Shown here piece after piece: positions 1 through 11,132 of a DNA stretch of 64,000 nucleotides (position 1 is the first letter of the stretch; the number at the start of each line of letters is the position of its first letter). The stretch is from Ariolimax columbianus. Lineage: Eukaryota > Mollusca > Gastropoda > Stylommatophora > Arionidae. The stretch covers positions 74,291,948-74,355,947 of the forward strand of contig JAVGWX010000007.1 in NCBI GenBank assembly GCA_036924085.1, written 5' to 3'. The position numbers and the translations under genes are program-made. The notes beneath the pieces are model-generated. The model ran no database searches. It had not been told where the DNA came from and saw only the letters and a list, made by a program, of their open reading frames with translations.

Positions 1-30
1 GATCAAGATAAACAAGATCAAGATATATAT

Positions 31-96
31 GTGTGTGTGGTGTGTGTGTGTGAGTGTGGTGTGTGGTGTGTGTGTGTGTGTGTGTGTGGTGGGTGT
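31..96. repeat. (GT)n microsatellite
   Basis: Nearly pure GT/TG dinucleotide run with a few GG interruptions, at the left edge of the window. Confidence 0.9.
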
Positions 97-493
97 GTAT
101 ACTGAAAATATTATGTGTAGAAACGACTAGAGTTATCGCAGATTAATCCACATATGATTGGTAATCGGTTATATCAGCCATTCTGCCGATTTATCAGTAT
201 CGACTTTTCGGCCGATTATTCGGTTATGAAAATAGGTTATTCTTTGTCTACAATTATTATTGTTAGGCACGTATGATGTAGCAAGAAAATCGTTGATGAC
301 AGAGACATTTGGACAACGTATTGGATTCAACATTTAAAAATACACCAGAAACATATTATTGCCTAGCACACAATCCAGCAGTGTAATCTATCTAATCACA
401 ATAGTTCACATATTAGTGTCACTCGTTGTCTCATTTCACGTTTTATGCTGGTGAAAAATAGTGATAAAAGGCGAAATAGATAGATAGAGGAAG

Positions 494-564
<71 letters not shown>

Positions 565-880
565 ATAATTACAACTGGATTATGTGGGTACATTTGTGTT
601 GCAATTGTGTACGTGTGGTTTAGATGTATCATCCATTGCTCTTTTAGATTTTTACTGAATGTCACTGCAAGTGTCTTAGACCCTTGCAAACACTCAGTTA
701 CGTGAATGGGAGCATGTGGGGCAGCTGTCAGTTCATACTACTATGTCGTGTCAGTCTGAAACTCCAATACCAACTGTATCCATTTACAATTCTTGAAAGG
801 TCATAAGCACGAGAAGGTTTCAAATTGAAAAATACCGGAAAGTTAACGTAATAAAAAACCGACGTGTGACACGCGCCAAC
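97..880. other. AT-rich non-coding stretch with palindromic TCGG/CCGA motifs and a GATA/GA repeat
   Basis: No gene is visible. Positions 120-250 carry repeated AATCGG/CCGATT motifs like those at 7,075-7,150, so both may belong to one old DNA transposon; this is inference. A (GATA)n then (GA)n microsatellite lies at about 474-560, and long open frames across it are low-complexity artefacts. Confidence 0.5.
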
Positions 881-887
881 CCCGCGC

Positions 888-1115
888 ATACTTACTTACA
901 TAGTCGTTCCTCTTCTACCGTGAGGTGTAGAGGTTTTCCAGACAGAACGCCATACTGCTCTATCCGCCGTCTTTTTCCTGGCCTCTTTCCAATCCAGCGC
1001 TCTATCACTTAGAGACTTTTGTATGTTGTCTTCCCAACATATTTTGGGACGTTCTAGGGGTCTGCGTCTTTGACTTTTTATCTCCCATGACCGCTGTCCA
1101 AGGTTAACTATCTAG
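888..1115 (-). mobile_element. RTE-like LINE 3' end fragment
   Basis: Same sequence family as the TSD-bounded insertion at 11,387-11,761. Read on the minus strand it gives the GRP-x-RW type C-terminus typical of RTE-like endonuclease/reverse transcriptase proteins, followed by a taagtaagtatg-type 3' tail. It is decayed, with no usable ORF. The clade is inferred from the C-terminal pattern only. Confidence 0.55.
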
Positions 1116-1423
1116 TACTATCTGTTGACCGGTTGATGCTTTTTTGAAATGAGGCCCAGGTAGCGACCACAGGCCGATCAGGCTAGACATTATTATGGAA
1201 GTAGGCCCACAGGAAACAAAACTGCTCCCACGTTGGAATTACAAACGAGCCGACTGGGACAGATTTGCAATCAATGACAGACGGGCTGTGTGAAACCATC
1301 AACACACGAAACAACAAAATGAAGCCCATGGTGGAAAGCCTAAGCAAGGCAATAATGTAAGCCGCCACTGAAACCATCATAAGAGGGGCTAGGAAAAACT
1401 ATAAGCCCTATTGGAATGATGAG

Positions 1424-2060
1424 TTGCAGAAAGCGGAAGATGCAATCACAAATACTAGGAACATGGCAGAGCCAGAACAATCTATGGAGGCAAATATCGC
1501 CCTCAAAGCCGCCACGTCGAAATACAAATACACTCTCAACCAAACAGCAAGAGAGAGCTGGAAAAACAAAACTGAAAGTCTCAACCTAGACAAAGAAGGG
1601 AACAAGCTATGGAAGCTAGTTAGAGCCATGAACGACGAAACCCTTTCAAACAAACAAATTACCATCAAGCAGGGCGAAAACCTGCTCACAGGGAAAAAAG
1701 CCGCAAACGCTTTTGTAGAACACTATGCCAAAGCAAACCACATCGAGGTCCCTGCAGATAGGCATACAGACATTAGTGAAGAGCAAAAGGGGCACGACAA
1801 CATCAATACGGCAACAGAAGAGCATATGATGGCTAAATTAACAATGAGTGAAATGGAAGAGGCCATGAGAACATTAGAGAAAAGGAAATCTCCCGGAAAA
1901 GACGGGATAACAAACGAAATGCTGATGGGGCTGGGCCAAACAGCGAAGAGGGAACTGCTATCAGTCCTGAACCAAAGCTGGAAAAGGGGTATTGTACCCC
2001 AGGCATGGAAAGACGCAGTACTTATACCAGTACCAAAGAATGGAAAGGACAAAACAGATC
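1424..2060 (+). pseudogene. LINE A ORF2: endonuclease-RT linker and RT start (copy 1, left part)
   Basis: The translation reads through the endonuclease-RT linker into the first RT block ([13 protein letters not shown] and a WKDAVLIPVPK segment). It is colinear with the minus-strand copy at 48,526-47,960. The frame is broken at 2,060 by the CR1 insertion; any apparent readthrough into CR1 is fortuitous. The RT catalytic blocks lie on the far side of the insertion, from 4,327. Confidence 0.8.
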
Positions 2061-4321
2061 GTTACCGTTGGGGAACTGTTTGGCTCAAGTGACCATCAAA
2101 TCATCCGTTGGGATCTTATTGCAAGGAAAGAAGTAAACATAAACACGCGAACATACGACTACTCTAAGGCAGATGTTAAGAGGATGAAAGAGGCAGCGAA
2201 CCACATAATCTGGAAAGATATTATTGTAGGAACAGATGTTGAACAGGAGTGGGAAAGTTTTAAAACAGTTCTAGAAACGCTAAAAGAGGAATGTGTTCCA
2301 TGTAGGGAGGTAAACCCCAAGCGTAAAAAGTGGATAACTAGATTTGTAGTGAAATGTAGAAGAGCAAAAAATAAAGCATGGCAAAAATATATAGAGGCAG
2401 GTAAATCAAAAGAAACATATGTAAAATATTTGGACAAGCAGAACATATCTCAGAAAGCGAATAAAACAGCAAAAATAGACTTTGAAAACAAACTTGCTCA
2501 GAGGATCAAGACTGACAGTAAAAGCTTCTTTTCTTATGTTAGAAATAAACAAAGAACGAAAGACAGAGTAGGCCCTCTCATAGACAGTACAGGGAAAATA
2601 ATAAGTGAGAATAGGGAGGCTGCTAATCTGCTCAATCAGTACTTTGGCACAGTCTTCACAAAAGAGGACTGCTCCGAGATCCCAGAGCCTATAAACATTT
2701 TTCAAAGAGACATGGATACAGCGGGATTAAGATCAATCTGTATTACAGAGGAAATGGTTTTTTAAAAATTGGAGGGGTTGAAAGTGAATAAATGTCCAGG
2801 TCAAGATGGTATTCATCCAAAATTGCTGTATGAAATTAGAAACCAACTAGCAAAACCATTGGCTATATTATGTTCTCAATCACTTACAAAAGGGATTGTT
2901 CCACGGGATTGGAAAGATGCAGGAGTGATCCCCTTATTCAGAAAAGGCAAAAAATCAGATCCGGCAAATTATAGACCGGTGAGTTTAACGAGCATAGTCT
3001 GTAAATTGTTAGAGTCAATAATCAAAGAAAACATTGTAATGCATTTAGAAAAAATTAATCTAACTAGAAATAGTCAGCATGGGTTTACTAGAGGGAGATC
3101 ATGCTTAACAAATCTATTAGAATTCATGGAGGAGGTTACTAAAATCATAGATAAAGGGGAGCCAGTGGATGTTATTTATCTAGACTTTGCAAAGGCCTTT
3201 GATAGAGTACCTCATCAAAGATTATTTCGAAAGTTAAAATCACATGGAATAGGTGGCGAAGTTGCCAAATGGATTGAAAATTGGTTAACGGGAAGAAGGC
3301 AGAGGGTGGGTATAAATAAGGAGTACTCTGAGTGGAGTGAAGTGAAAAGTGGTGTGCCACAGGGCTCGGTTTTGGGACCAATTTTGTTCTTGATATATAT
3401 AAATGATTTGGACATTGATATGAGATCCATGATTGCAAAATTTGCTGATGACACAAAACTATGCAGTAGTGTCTCATCTAAAGCGGAAGTGGATATATTG
3501 ATGTCGGATTTAGATAAAATTCGAGAATGGTCTGTAAGCTGGCAAATGGAGTTTAATGTAGATAAATGTACAGTCATCCACATGGGTAGATCCAATATGG
3601 AACATAATTACAGAATGGGAGAAAACAATATTAGAAAGATAGATAAGGAAAGGTACCTAGCGGTTATAATAGATCATACAGGAATAGTGAGTGAGCAAGT
3701 TAAGGTAGCAGTGAAAAAGGCAAATGCAATGTTAGGTATGATAAAAAGAAATATTAAACATAGTAGCAAGGAAGTGATCGTCAAACTGTATAAAGCTTTA
3801 GTTAGACCTAGATTGGAGTACTGTGTACAGGTGTGGAGTCCTTATCATAGAGGGGACATAAACATGCTAGAAAGAATACAAAAAAGAGCGACAAAGATGA
3901 TAGTTGGATTCCAGAATTACAGTTATGAGGAACGACTCAGAAAAACCGGCCTACAGTGTCTCGAAGAGAGAAGAATTCGTGGTGACTTAATACAGGTTTA
4001 TAAGATGATCAGAGGAATCGATAAATTAGACTATAACAAGTTTTTTAAAATACAGCCACCTACAATAACACGAGGGCATAGCTACAAGCTGATTAAAGAG
4101 AGGTCCAGGTTAGATATTAGGAAATATTTTTTTAGTCAGAGAGTGGTGTCTGCTTGGAATGCATTGCAAGGGGAGGTAGTGGAGGCAGGGACAGTTAATG
4201 CATTTAAGAATAAACTGGATGCGCATAGATTTTAGAGCAAGGTGATGTAAATGTAACTGGTTGTATACAGACTCTGCAGGGTCTTCTAAACCAGTATAAA
4301 GATGTTAAGTTAGTTAAGTTA
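2061..4321 (+). mobile_element. CR1-like LINE copy 1, 5'-truncated, nested in LINE A
   Basis: Inserted in LINE A between two copies of agatc (2,056-2,060 and 4,322-4,326). Removing it rejoins LINE A exactly as in the uninterrupted copy near 47,930. It begins at the last motif of the endonuclease domain (GSSDHQIIRW), encodes a complete RT, and ends with a 3' UTR and a gttaagttag-type repeat tail. Because it carries its own stop codon at 2,763-2,765, it is probably a dead copy. Confidence 0.85.
2769..4235 (+). pseudogene. CR1 reverse transcriptase ORF (5'-truncated)
   Basis: A 488-codon open segment in the same frame as 2,061-2,762, separated from it by one in-frame TAA in an A/T homopolymer run. 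RT blocks are clear: [10 protein letters not shown] at about residue 8, YLDFAKAFD near 137-145, [10 protein letters not shown] near 196-205 and the catalytic KFADDTKL near 224-231. It ends with the [15 protein letters not shown] block and the NAFKNKLD C-terminus of CR1/L2-type elements. It has no RNase H domain. The first codon is TTG inside the RT, so it is not a real start. Confidence 0.85.
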
Positions 4322-4326
4322 AGATC

Positions 4327-6512
4327 CGAATGGATACATGCCTATCAGCCTACTGAGCTGTGTCGGCAAACTGATGGAACGTATGATAAACACCAGACTG
4401 ATGTGGCATCTGGAAGAAAAACGAATACTAATTCCACAGCAAGACGGCTTTAGACAGCACAGATCCACTGAGGACCAGGTCATCTTCATAGCCCAGGAAA
4501 TAGAAGATACCTACCAGGCACAGAAACACACAGTAGCGGTTTGGGTGGACCTGGAGAAGGCATTTGACAAAGTCTGGCAAGACGGACTTAGAGTCAAGCT
4601 AAGAAGAAGTGAAGTTTGTGGGAGAATGTACAAGTGGATAAACCACTACCTCAAACAAAGAACGGCCAGAGTCCAAGTATAAGGGCAGATGAGCAAAAAG
4701 GTGACACTCGAGCAGGGAGTACCCCAAGGGGGAGTACTGTCACCCACACTCTTCCTGGTGTATATAAACGACATTACAGAGAATATACAAAGAAGAGTCC
4801 ATAGCTCAATGTTTGCAGACGATCTTGCTATGTGGACCTCTGAAAAGAATCTCACCATAGCAAGAAATCGGATGCAGCAGGCCCTAACATCGCTGGAAGA
4901 GTGGGCGAACTCATGGCTGGTCAAAATAAACGAGGAGAAAACCACATGCACAATATTCTCGCTTTCAATCAAACCACAAAACACAAAATTAAGCCTAAAT
5001 GGCAAACTCCTGCAGCCAAACGACAACCCAAACTATCTGGGAGTCAAATTTGATCGGCGCATGACATGGAAAAATCAGATCGAGAGAAACCGAATGAGAG
5101 CCAGAGAAAGAATGGCAATCATGAGGAAACTTGCTGGCACAAGCTGGGGAGCAGACGAAAGCATACTAAAGAAACTGTACACTGGAAGAGTGAGACCAGT
5201 TCTCGAGTATGGCATTGCGGCATGGACAACAGCAGCAAAGGCGAACTTCGATAAGTTTGCAAACTTCAAAACCAAGCCATGAGAGTTATAACAGGAGGCA
5301 TGAAGTCAACGTCAATTGTAGAACTTGAAAAGATTACAAAACTGCAATCCATGAGCGATAGGAGAGACTGCAGAGCCCAGCTGCAGTCAGAGAAACTCCG
5401 AAGACTGACTGACCATCCAATGCACCAGATTCTAAACAATTTGGGAAATGGGAAACTAAAGCGGAGAAACTTTGCAGAAATAGCCAAAGCAAAGATGCAC
5501 GAAGATCCCATAAACGCACTAACAACACCAAATCCCATCACTACTGTGCGAAAACCTACCTGAGGCAGGATATATTTCCAGAGGTGGTAGAAAATATACC
5601 AGGTATTAGAAACAAAAACTGCCAGACTGATAAAGAAAGGAGAGATATTACCCTAAGCTTTATATCGAAAAACTACCCAAGCATGGACTGGACCCATGCA
5701 TACACCGACGGTTCTGTAACAAACACTACACAGAACGGAGGGGCAGGAGCATTCCTGAACCTACCAAATGGCAGAAAAATAACACTGTCATTCGCTACTG
5801 GTAAGTACACAAGCAATTTCAGAGCGGAGGCAGAGGCACTGAGGGAGGCAGTGGAAGAAATGGTGACACATAAAGAAAATGAAAGCCAAACAGTCCTGCT
5901 TACAGATGCTCTCGCCGTAGTCACAGCGCTAAAAAGCCAGAAAAACACTGAGCTTAATGACTTAAGAACAGCACTCTGTCAACTATGCCAGCAGTCCGCA
6001 CCAAAAAGGGTAGTGGTACAGTGGGTCCCATCACACTGCAACATCCAAGGCAACGAGGAGGCAGACAGACTGGCAAAAGAAGGCGCAAGACTACCACAAA
6101 CAGATACTAGTATGACGTACGAAGAATCAAAACGGCTTATTAAAGTCAGATACATGACCAAATGGGAAACCGAACATACTGGTTACACCAAAAACGATGC
6201 ATATTACCAGTTGAACAGAAGAGAGCAGGTCGTTGTCTTCAGACTTCGCACTGGCAACAATAGACTGAGGTACCACCTATTCAACAAATTGAAGATAAGT
6301 GGAACCGACGAATGCCCGTGTGGTACCGGGAAAATAACCGCTGAACATCTGCTGCAGAACTGCTCGACATACGAGGATCAGAGAGAGCAGATGTGACCAT
6401 CACCAGTGGAACCACAAGACAAGCTCTATGGCAGTGTCGACAGCCTCAAGATGACCGCCGCTTTTTTCGAAAAAATAATGGTTACTGTCTGACTGTGTAC
6501 GAAGAAGAAGAA
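4327..6512 (+). pseudogene. LINE A ORF2: RT and RNase H (copy 1, right part)
   Basis: RT from [12 protein letters not shown] through [10 protein letters not shown] and the catalytic MFADDLAMW (near 4,810-4,840), then RNase H with YTDGS (about 5,700), [16 protein letters not shown] and [12 protein letters not shown]. These supply the family's acidic catalytic residues. A CPCGTG...HLLQNC cysteine motif lies near the C-terminus. Stops and a frameshift (see element entry) break it into at least four pieces. Confidence 0.85.
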
Positions 6513-6539
6513 GAAGAAATGAGGCCAACGTGCTGTTTC

Positions 6540-6575
6540 ACACACACACACCCACCCACACACACCCACCCACCC

Positions 6576-6610
<35 letters not shown>

Positions 6611-6732
6611 CACTCACCCACACACACACACCCAACCACACACACACACCCATACACACACACACCCACACACACACCCACACACACACTCTCTCTCTCT
6701 CTATCTCGCGCTCTCTCTCTCCCTCTCTCTGC
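6540..6732. repeat. (CA)n/(CCCA)n then (CT)n microsatellite
   Basis: Impure CA repeat to about 6,690 followed by CT repeat. Its open frames (Thr-His and Leu-Ser runs) are not genes. Confidence 0.95.
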
Positions 6733-7360
6733 TATCCATGACCCCCACGTAAGCTCAGAAAACATATTCATATTTCCTTACTTCACTCACCTGTTACACA
6801 ATATCAAAATATGTTGTCTACATCGTTGGACCAAGCAGTGATTGTACCAACTAAGGAAAACATTTGTCAAAATTCAAAATTCGATAGGGTAAAAAAACAA
6901 AGTCAATGGGGTATGTATAATTCAGAAAATAACATTTAATGTATAATTTATGCTACTTTTTGCTTATTATCGATAGTAGCTCGATACCTGTGATTAATTA
7001 CAAAATATTATAATACATTTTGCCTACAGTTAATTACAATACGTATTTCACATCAAAATAAATAATTACATTATAAATAATCGGCGGCCGATTAATCGGT
7101 ATCGGTCAATAAGAAAAAAATCTATTAATTAGTAATCGGTCAATTTGCTAGGGTGAACCCTGGCAGACAAACATTTGAACTAAGCATTCAGAACACAAAT
7201 ATAGGAAACAGGAGAAAGGAGGAAAGGACTTCAGACTTGAACCATCTTTGTCCCAGCTAGTACTCCGCCTTGTTGCAAGAAAAAAATTGGTGCTAAAAAA
7301 AAAGCGTGCATCCAACCGCAATACCTCAGCCTACTATAAGCGTGCCACAATTGAAAATAA
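6733..7360 (+). other. AT-rich non-coding stretch ending in a possible hAT-type terminus
   Basis: No gene seen. Positions 7,075-7,150 hold dense CGGCCGATTAATCGG motifs, and the stretch ctagggtgaaccctg (about 7,149-7,163) resembles the 3' terminal repeat of a hAT transposon. The partner 5' end was not found, so the assignment is weak. Confidence 0.3.
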
Positions 7361-7364
7361 ACTC

Positions 7365-7558
7365 ACACACACACAGGCACACATACACACACCCAGTCAC
7401 ACCAGTCATACACGCACGTACACACACACTTACACACTCACACGCACAAACACACACATACATACGTACGTGCGATCGTGCATGCGTGCGTGCGTACGTA
7501 CATACCTACATACATACATACATACATACATACATACATACATACATACATACATACA

Positions 7559-7592
<34 letters not shown>

Positions 7593-7640
7593 CATGTAGC
7601 ACATAAACCTCATATATATATATACATTATTAGTATTTTT
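7365..7640. repeat. (CA)n, (CATA)n and (TA)n compound microsatellite
   Basis: CA-rich to about 7,470, then a long tacatacata run (about 7,498-7,590), then a short (TA)n. The right arm has a shorter CATA part but a much longer TA part (21,547-21,635). Confidence 0.95.
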
Positions 7641-7890
7641 CCTGCTCTCCACAACCCCTGAAAAGTGTCCGGGTAGGCTGAAGGACTGTCAATATCACAT
7701 GCACAATGTGAGATTATTCAACTGTATGTTTTGTTTGTCACACCTTCAACATCTACTCGGTTGTCGAACAAATCTACCTGTCTACCTGCACGTTTCCCCT
7801 TCAATCCGCCACCGCTGAATCCGAAACTTGTCGTTTCTATCGCCCCTCATAAATCATGCATTCAAAGGATTTGTCCCATTAAGTGTCGTG
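7641..7890. other. Short non-coding gap in left arm
   Basis: No recognisable gene; flanked by microsatellite and the S2 repeat. Confidence 0.4.
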
Positions 7891-7894
7891 CTAA

Positions 7895-8230
7895 CTGCTG
7901 CGGTTGTTGTTAGTAATGTCTACAATGAGTAAGCTTATTCTTTCGTGAGCTCTGAAAAAGACTTTAGGTGGCGGGTTGCAGTAGCTTTCCTCACATCCCG
8001 AGCGTGCTGATGAAGGTGGACCGCGGTCCACAAGGTAGTTGTGCTATGCTTGGTTTCATCTGCGCGACACTCACTACTGCGACAATCACGTCGAGCCACA
8101 TCTTGTCAGTCAGACTGTCTTGAAAACAGTTTGTTTCCAGTGAAAGCTGGATGGAAGAGAGATAGTGGTCAGTATGTCAGAATGTCGTGTCTAATCGGAC
8201 TAGCGTCTCATTACCCCAAAGCCAACTTCT
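7895..8230 (+). repeat. Dispersed repeat S2 (left arm)
   Basis: Similar to 22,790-23,100 (minus strand), sharing gtagctttcctcacatcc, gcgtgctgatgaaggtgga and gaaaacag-tgtttcca blocks. No Pol III boxes or coding capacity recognised. Confidence 0.6.
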
Positions 8231-8231
8231 G

Positions 8232-8235
<4 letters not shown>

Positions 8236-8298
<63 letters not shown>
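8236..8298. repeat. (TA)n microsatellite, left arm
   Basis: About 63 bp here; the equivalent tract in the right arm is longer (about 20,827-20,933). Confidence 0.95.
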
Positions 8299-8303
<5 letters not shown>

Positions 8304-8765
8304 GTTCTCATTGGTAGGTGTTTTTATACGTATCTGTCTACTACTGAATTGAGTGTTCTAAAAAAAATCATAAATCAATTAGTTAATCAATCAATCAATT
8401 AAAACCTGTTTAAATTCCAGTAGAGCATTTGTATTCAACAGATACACGAAAAAGCATCAACTGTTGCCTTGCCCGTATCTATTGAAGTTTGTGCGACTTA
8501 ATTTGTCTTTATGATCTGGTAGCCTGCCCCATACCCAACCCTTTCTAATTGTATCATACGACGTGACTAGTAAGTTGCAATAATACTTCCTTTGCGGGTA
8601 ATGCCCAGGCGTCCAAGCACACCAGCATCAAGATATATTTTCTACATGTATCCACGTATCTAGGATCTATTTTTTTACACTTAATAACGCACCAACGTAT
8701 ATATTTGGTAGATTTAGCTATGCACTCCGGGAAATATTTTGTACATTGATCCATTAATCCCACGA

Positions 8766-9798
8766 TATACGAGGGACAGTCATTAAGTAACAGTAATTTT
8801 AGTATAAAAGTGCATGGAAGAGTATGTGCAACTGAAATCTTATTTCACGGCGCACAATGGATTTAGCAATACTTCATGGAGGGATTGTGATGTTCGAGCA
8901 GTATACGCCTGTGCGATATAGCGCTCAGCATGGTCACCCATCTGTCGACTTGCCCCTCCGAACAACGAGAAGTTATTCGCTTTTTGGGGATCAAGGTGCT
9001 GAGCAACGCATGAGCTGCAGTGGTCAGCGACACATAACTGACAGCTAGCGTCAGGGCCAGCGAAACAGAGCTGCCAAGACCCTTCTACACCTCCACGCGG
9101 TGATCCTGGATAACAGGCTGCAGCAGGGCAGACTGGCTAAGGAGAAGGGATCGAAGAGGGAATGCTAACCCAGCACTCAAAAAATGATTGCTGAAGTCTG
9201 ATATGTTGGACAGAAAGGTGCAAATATCGCAGTCAAGCTGTAAACTACGACACAACGCATTCCGTTCTCTGGACTACATTCTGTTACTTAAGCCCTTTTA
9301 GGGTTTGGTAGCGGGAGATTGAGAACGAACGAAGCCAAGCCAAGCCAAGCCATTCGTTGTTTGTGGTCAGAAGGTGGGAAATCTTCTTAAATCTACAGAA
9401 AAATGAAGGTTCAGTATGGAAACAGTTGTTTGAGTCGGAGGAGATTGTGTGAATAGGTAGAAATATTTCAAAACGTCATCGATGAACCGCGGCGTGGGAG
9501 ACCAGCCTGAGTGGCAACTGACACAGTGAAACAGCAGACCAATCAGCAATTGATGAAATAGCCATACATTTCAACATGAGTCACGGCGCTGCCAGCAAAA
9601 TTGTCCATGATGATCTCGGTTTAAAAAAAAAGTGTTAAGCAGATGGGTCCCAAGACAGCTGGCAACGAGGTAATGGAGGCGAAGCAAAATTGGTTAAAGA
9701 TCACACTAAAAGATTTACTTCTATAGGACATCCACAAGCTAGTGGACAGGTGGACAAAGTGTGTTGTCAGGCACGGTGACTATTTCGAAAAATAAGAC
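8766..9798 (+). mobile_element. Mariner-like transposon remnant, internally deleted, split by SINE S1
   Basis: It starts with a mariner-type terminus (tacgagggacagtcattaag). An N-terminal SEQREVIRFL-like segment is visible up to the S1 insertion at 8,989. After S1 come the WVEKFQ/DEPRRGRP and SHGAASKIVHDDLG helix-turn-helix region (to about 9,625) and then abruptly the C-terminus DIHKLVDRWTKCVVRHGDYF (9,728-9,795). The catalytic domain with its three acidic residues is missing, so it is dead. Confidence 0.75.
8989..9351 (+). mobile_element. SINE S1, left arm, inside mariner remnant
   Basis: Near full-length S1: begins gatcaaggtgctgagca, passes through the gatcctggataacaggctgc and tgtaaactacgacacaac blocks, and ends in gaacgaacgaag plus (ccaag)n. 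S1 shows no clear tRNA head. Confidence 0.75.
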
Positions 9799-9799
9799 A

Positions 9800-10490
9800 C
9801 ACACAATCTATGTTTCCCGCTCTTATAAAAATGATATTAATAAAATTGCTGTTTCTCGTATTTTCTACATTTCACAATGCACACCTAGATACATTATGCA
9901 CTATATTCTTCCTTTTTGCGTTGACTATTTGTCTCTTTTAACAAGTTATACAACTTGATCCTCTTTGTAAATCACACTTGATCGCTTGGCTATGAGATGT
10001 TGTTTATCTCGTTCTCTACACAATTTACATCTTTTCTTTTTAAAAGTTAAATTCAAATTGTATATGGAAACGTTGTATCAATCTATCAATCAAGATCTGT
10101 CAGTTCTCTGTGAAGTACATGTACTCAAAAACAGCAGTAAAGCAGTAAAATAATGCCAACCAACACCGTTTGAAAATTTTTGAATTACTGCTGAACGAAG
10201 CACATTAAAATAACAAAACAAAAACGGAGCTCTGAAACATGCCTATGACTGATGATCAACCAGTCTTGTGCAGGTGTGGTTGTTAAGTTACACTGCCGCT
10301 TGCTGCGTGAAATAGCAAATGTAAATGACGTCCTTCTTAATTCAGTACTTTAGTGGCTAAAGGTGAAACCAAATGTATAAGAGCGTAGGCTTCATATATT
10401 AGGAAGTTACCTCGACTGAGAATCTCCGCGATACATTTTTCGTGGACAAAATAATATATGTCACCATGCTAACATAAAACTGAATTTGTA
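9800..10490. other. AT-rich non-coding stretch
   Basis: No gene, RNA or recognisable element seen on either strand. Confidence 0.5.
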
Positions 10491-10499
10491 ATATGTGTG

Positions 10500-11010
10500 C
10501 ACATTTACTACCTGTGTTAAGTTTTGGGATAATATACTTTTCTGTGTTTATTCACATGTACTTCTCTGTGTTTGTTGGTTCTGGGATCATATACTTCTCT
10601 GTTTGTTGGTTTGGTGTCATATACTGCTCTGTGTTTGTTGGTTCTGGAAACATATACTTTTCAATGTTTGCTGGTTATAGGAACAAATAGTTCTTTGTGT
10701 TTGTTGGTTCTGGGGTAATATACTTCACTGTGTTACCTGTGTGGGTTATGGAGTCATATATAACTCTGTGTTACCCCTGTATGTTTTGGGGTAATACACT
10801 ACTCTGTGTTTGTTAGTTCTGGGGACATACTGCTCTGTGTTTGTTAGTTCTGGGGACATATACTGCTCTGTCATTGTTAGTTCTTGGGACATATACTACT
10901 CTGTGTTTGTTTGTTCTTGGGACATATACTGCTCTGTGTTACCCATGTTGGTTCTGGGGTTATATACTGCTCTGTGTTACCCCTGTATGTTCTGGGGTCT
11001 CTTATTTGAG
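10500..11010. repeat. ~33-bp degenerate minisatellite, left arm
   Basis: About 15 units built on tctgtgtttgttggttctgg...catatact, with one-codon-multiple spacing that gives fake Val-Gly-Ser ORFs. Mirrored at 18,105-18,600. Confidence 0.85.
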
Positions 11011-11132
11011 AGGAAAAAATAGCATCACAACATGTTACTAAGGATACCATAAACATGAAATGTTAGGGTTGCGTATTGCATTGGCAATCTCATAATGTCA
11101 AACAATGTGTTATACTTTAATAGAGGCCTACT

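Larger units (their letters stand above)
1157..6515 (+). mobile_element. LINE A copy 1 (RNase-H LINE), 5'-truncated, split by a CR1 insertion
   Basis: The element runs 1,157-2,060 and resumes at 4,327-6,515. It is bounded by an 11-bp TSD, gaaatgaggcc, at 1,146-1,156 and 6,516-6,526. It starts inside the apurinic endonuclease domain at the conserved SDH motif, continues through RT and RNase H, and ends in a (GAA)n tail just before the right TSD. Relative to the copy at 45.7-49.7 kb it has premature stops at about 4,679 (CAA to TAA), 5,561 (TGG to TGA) and 6,394 (TGG to TGA), plus a 1-nt deletion near 5,253. It is therefore inactive. Clade is probably I-group by domain content; not tested. Confidence 0.85.

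Noticed and set aside
396..689. 97-codon minus-strand ORF with Leu-Ser runs
   Set aside because: It is a translation of the (GA)n/(GATA)n microsatellite.
6530..6841. Thr-His and Val-Cys repeat ORFs (also 22,427-22,834 and 7,248-7,661)
   Set aside because: Dinucleotide and tetranucleotide repeats are open in several frames at once; no protein features.
10493..11041. Cys/Val/Gly-rich ORFs on + and the mirror set at 18,072-18,620
   Set aside because: The 33-bp minisatellite unit is a multiple of three, so it stays open by chance; overlapping frames are equally open.
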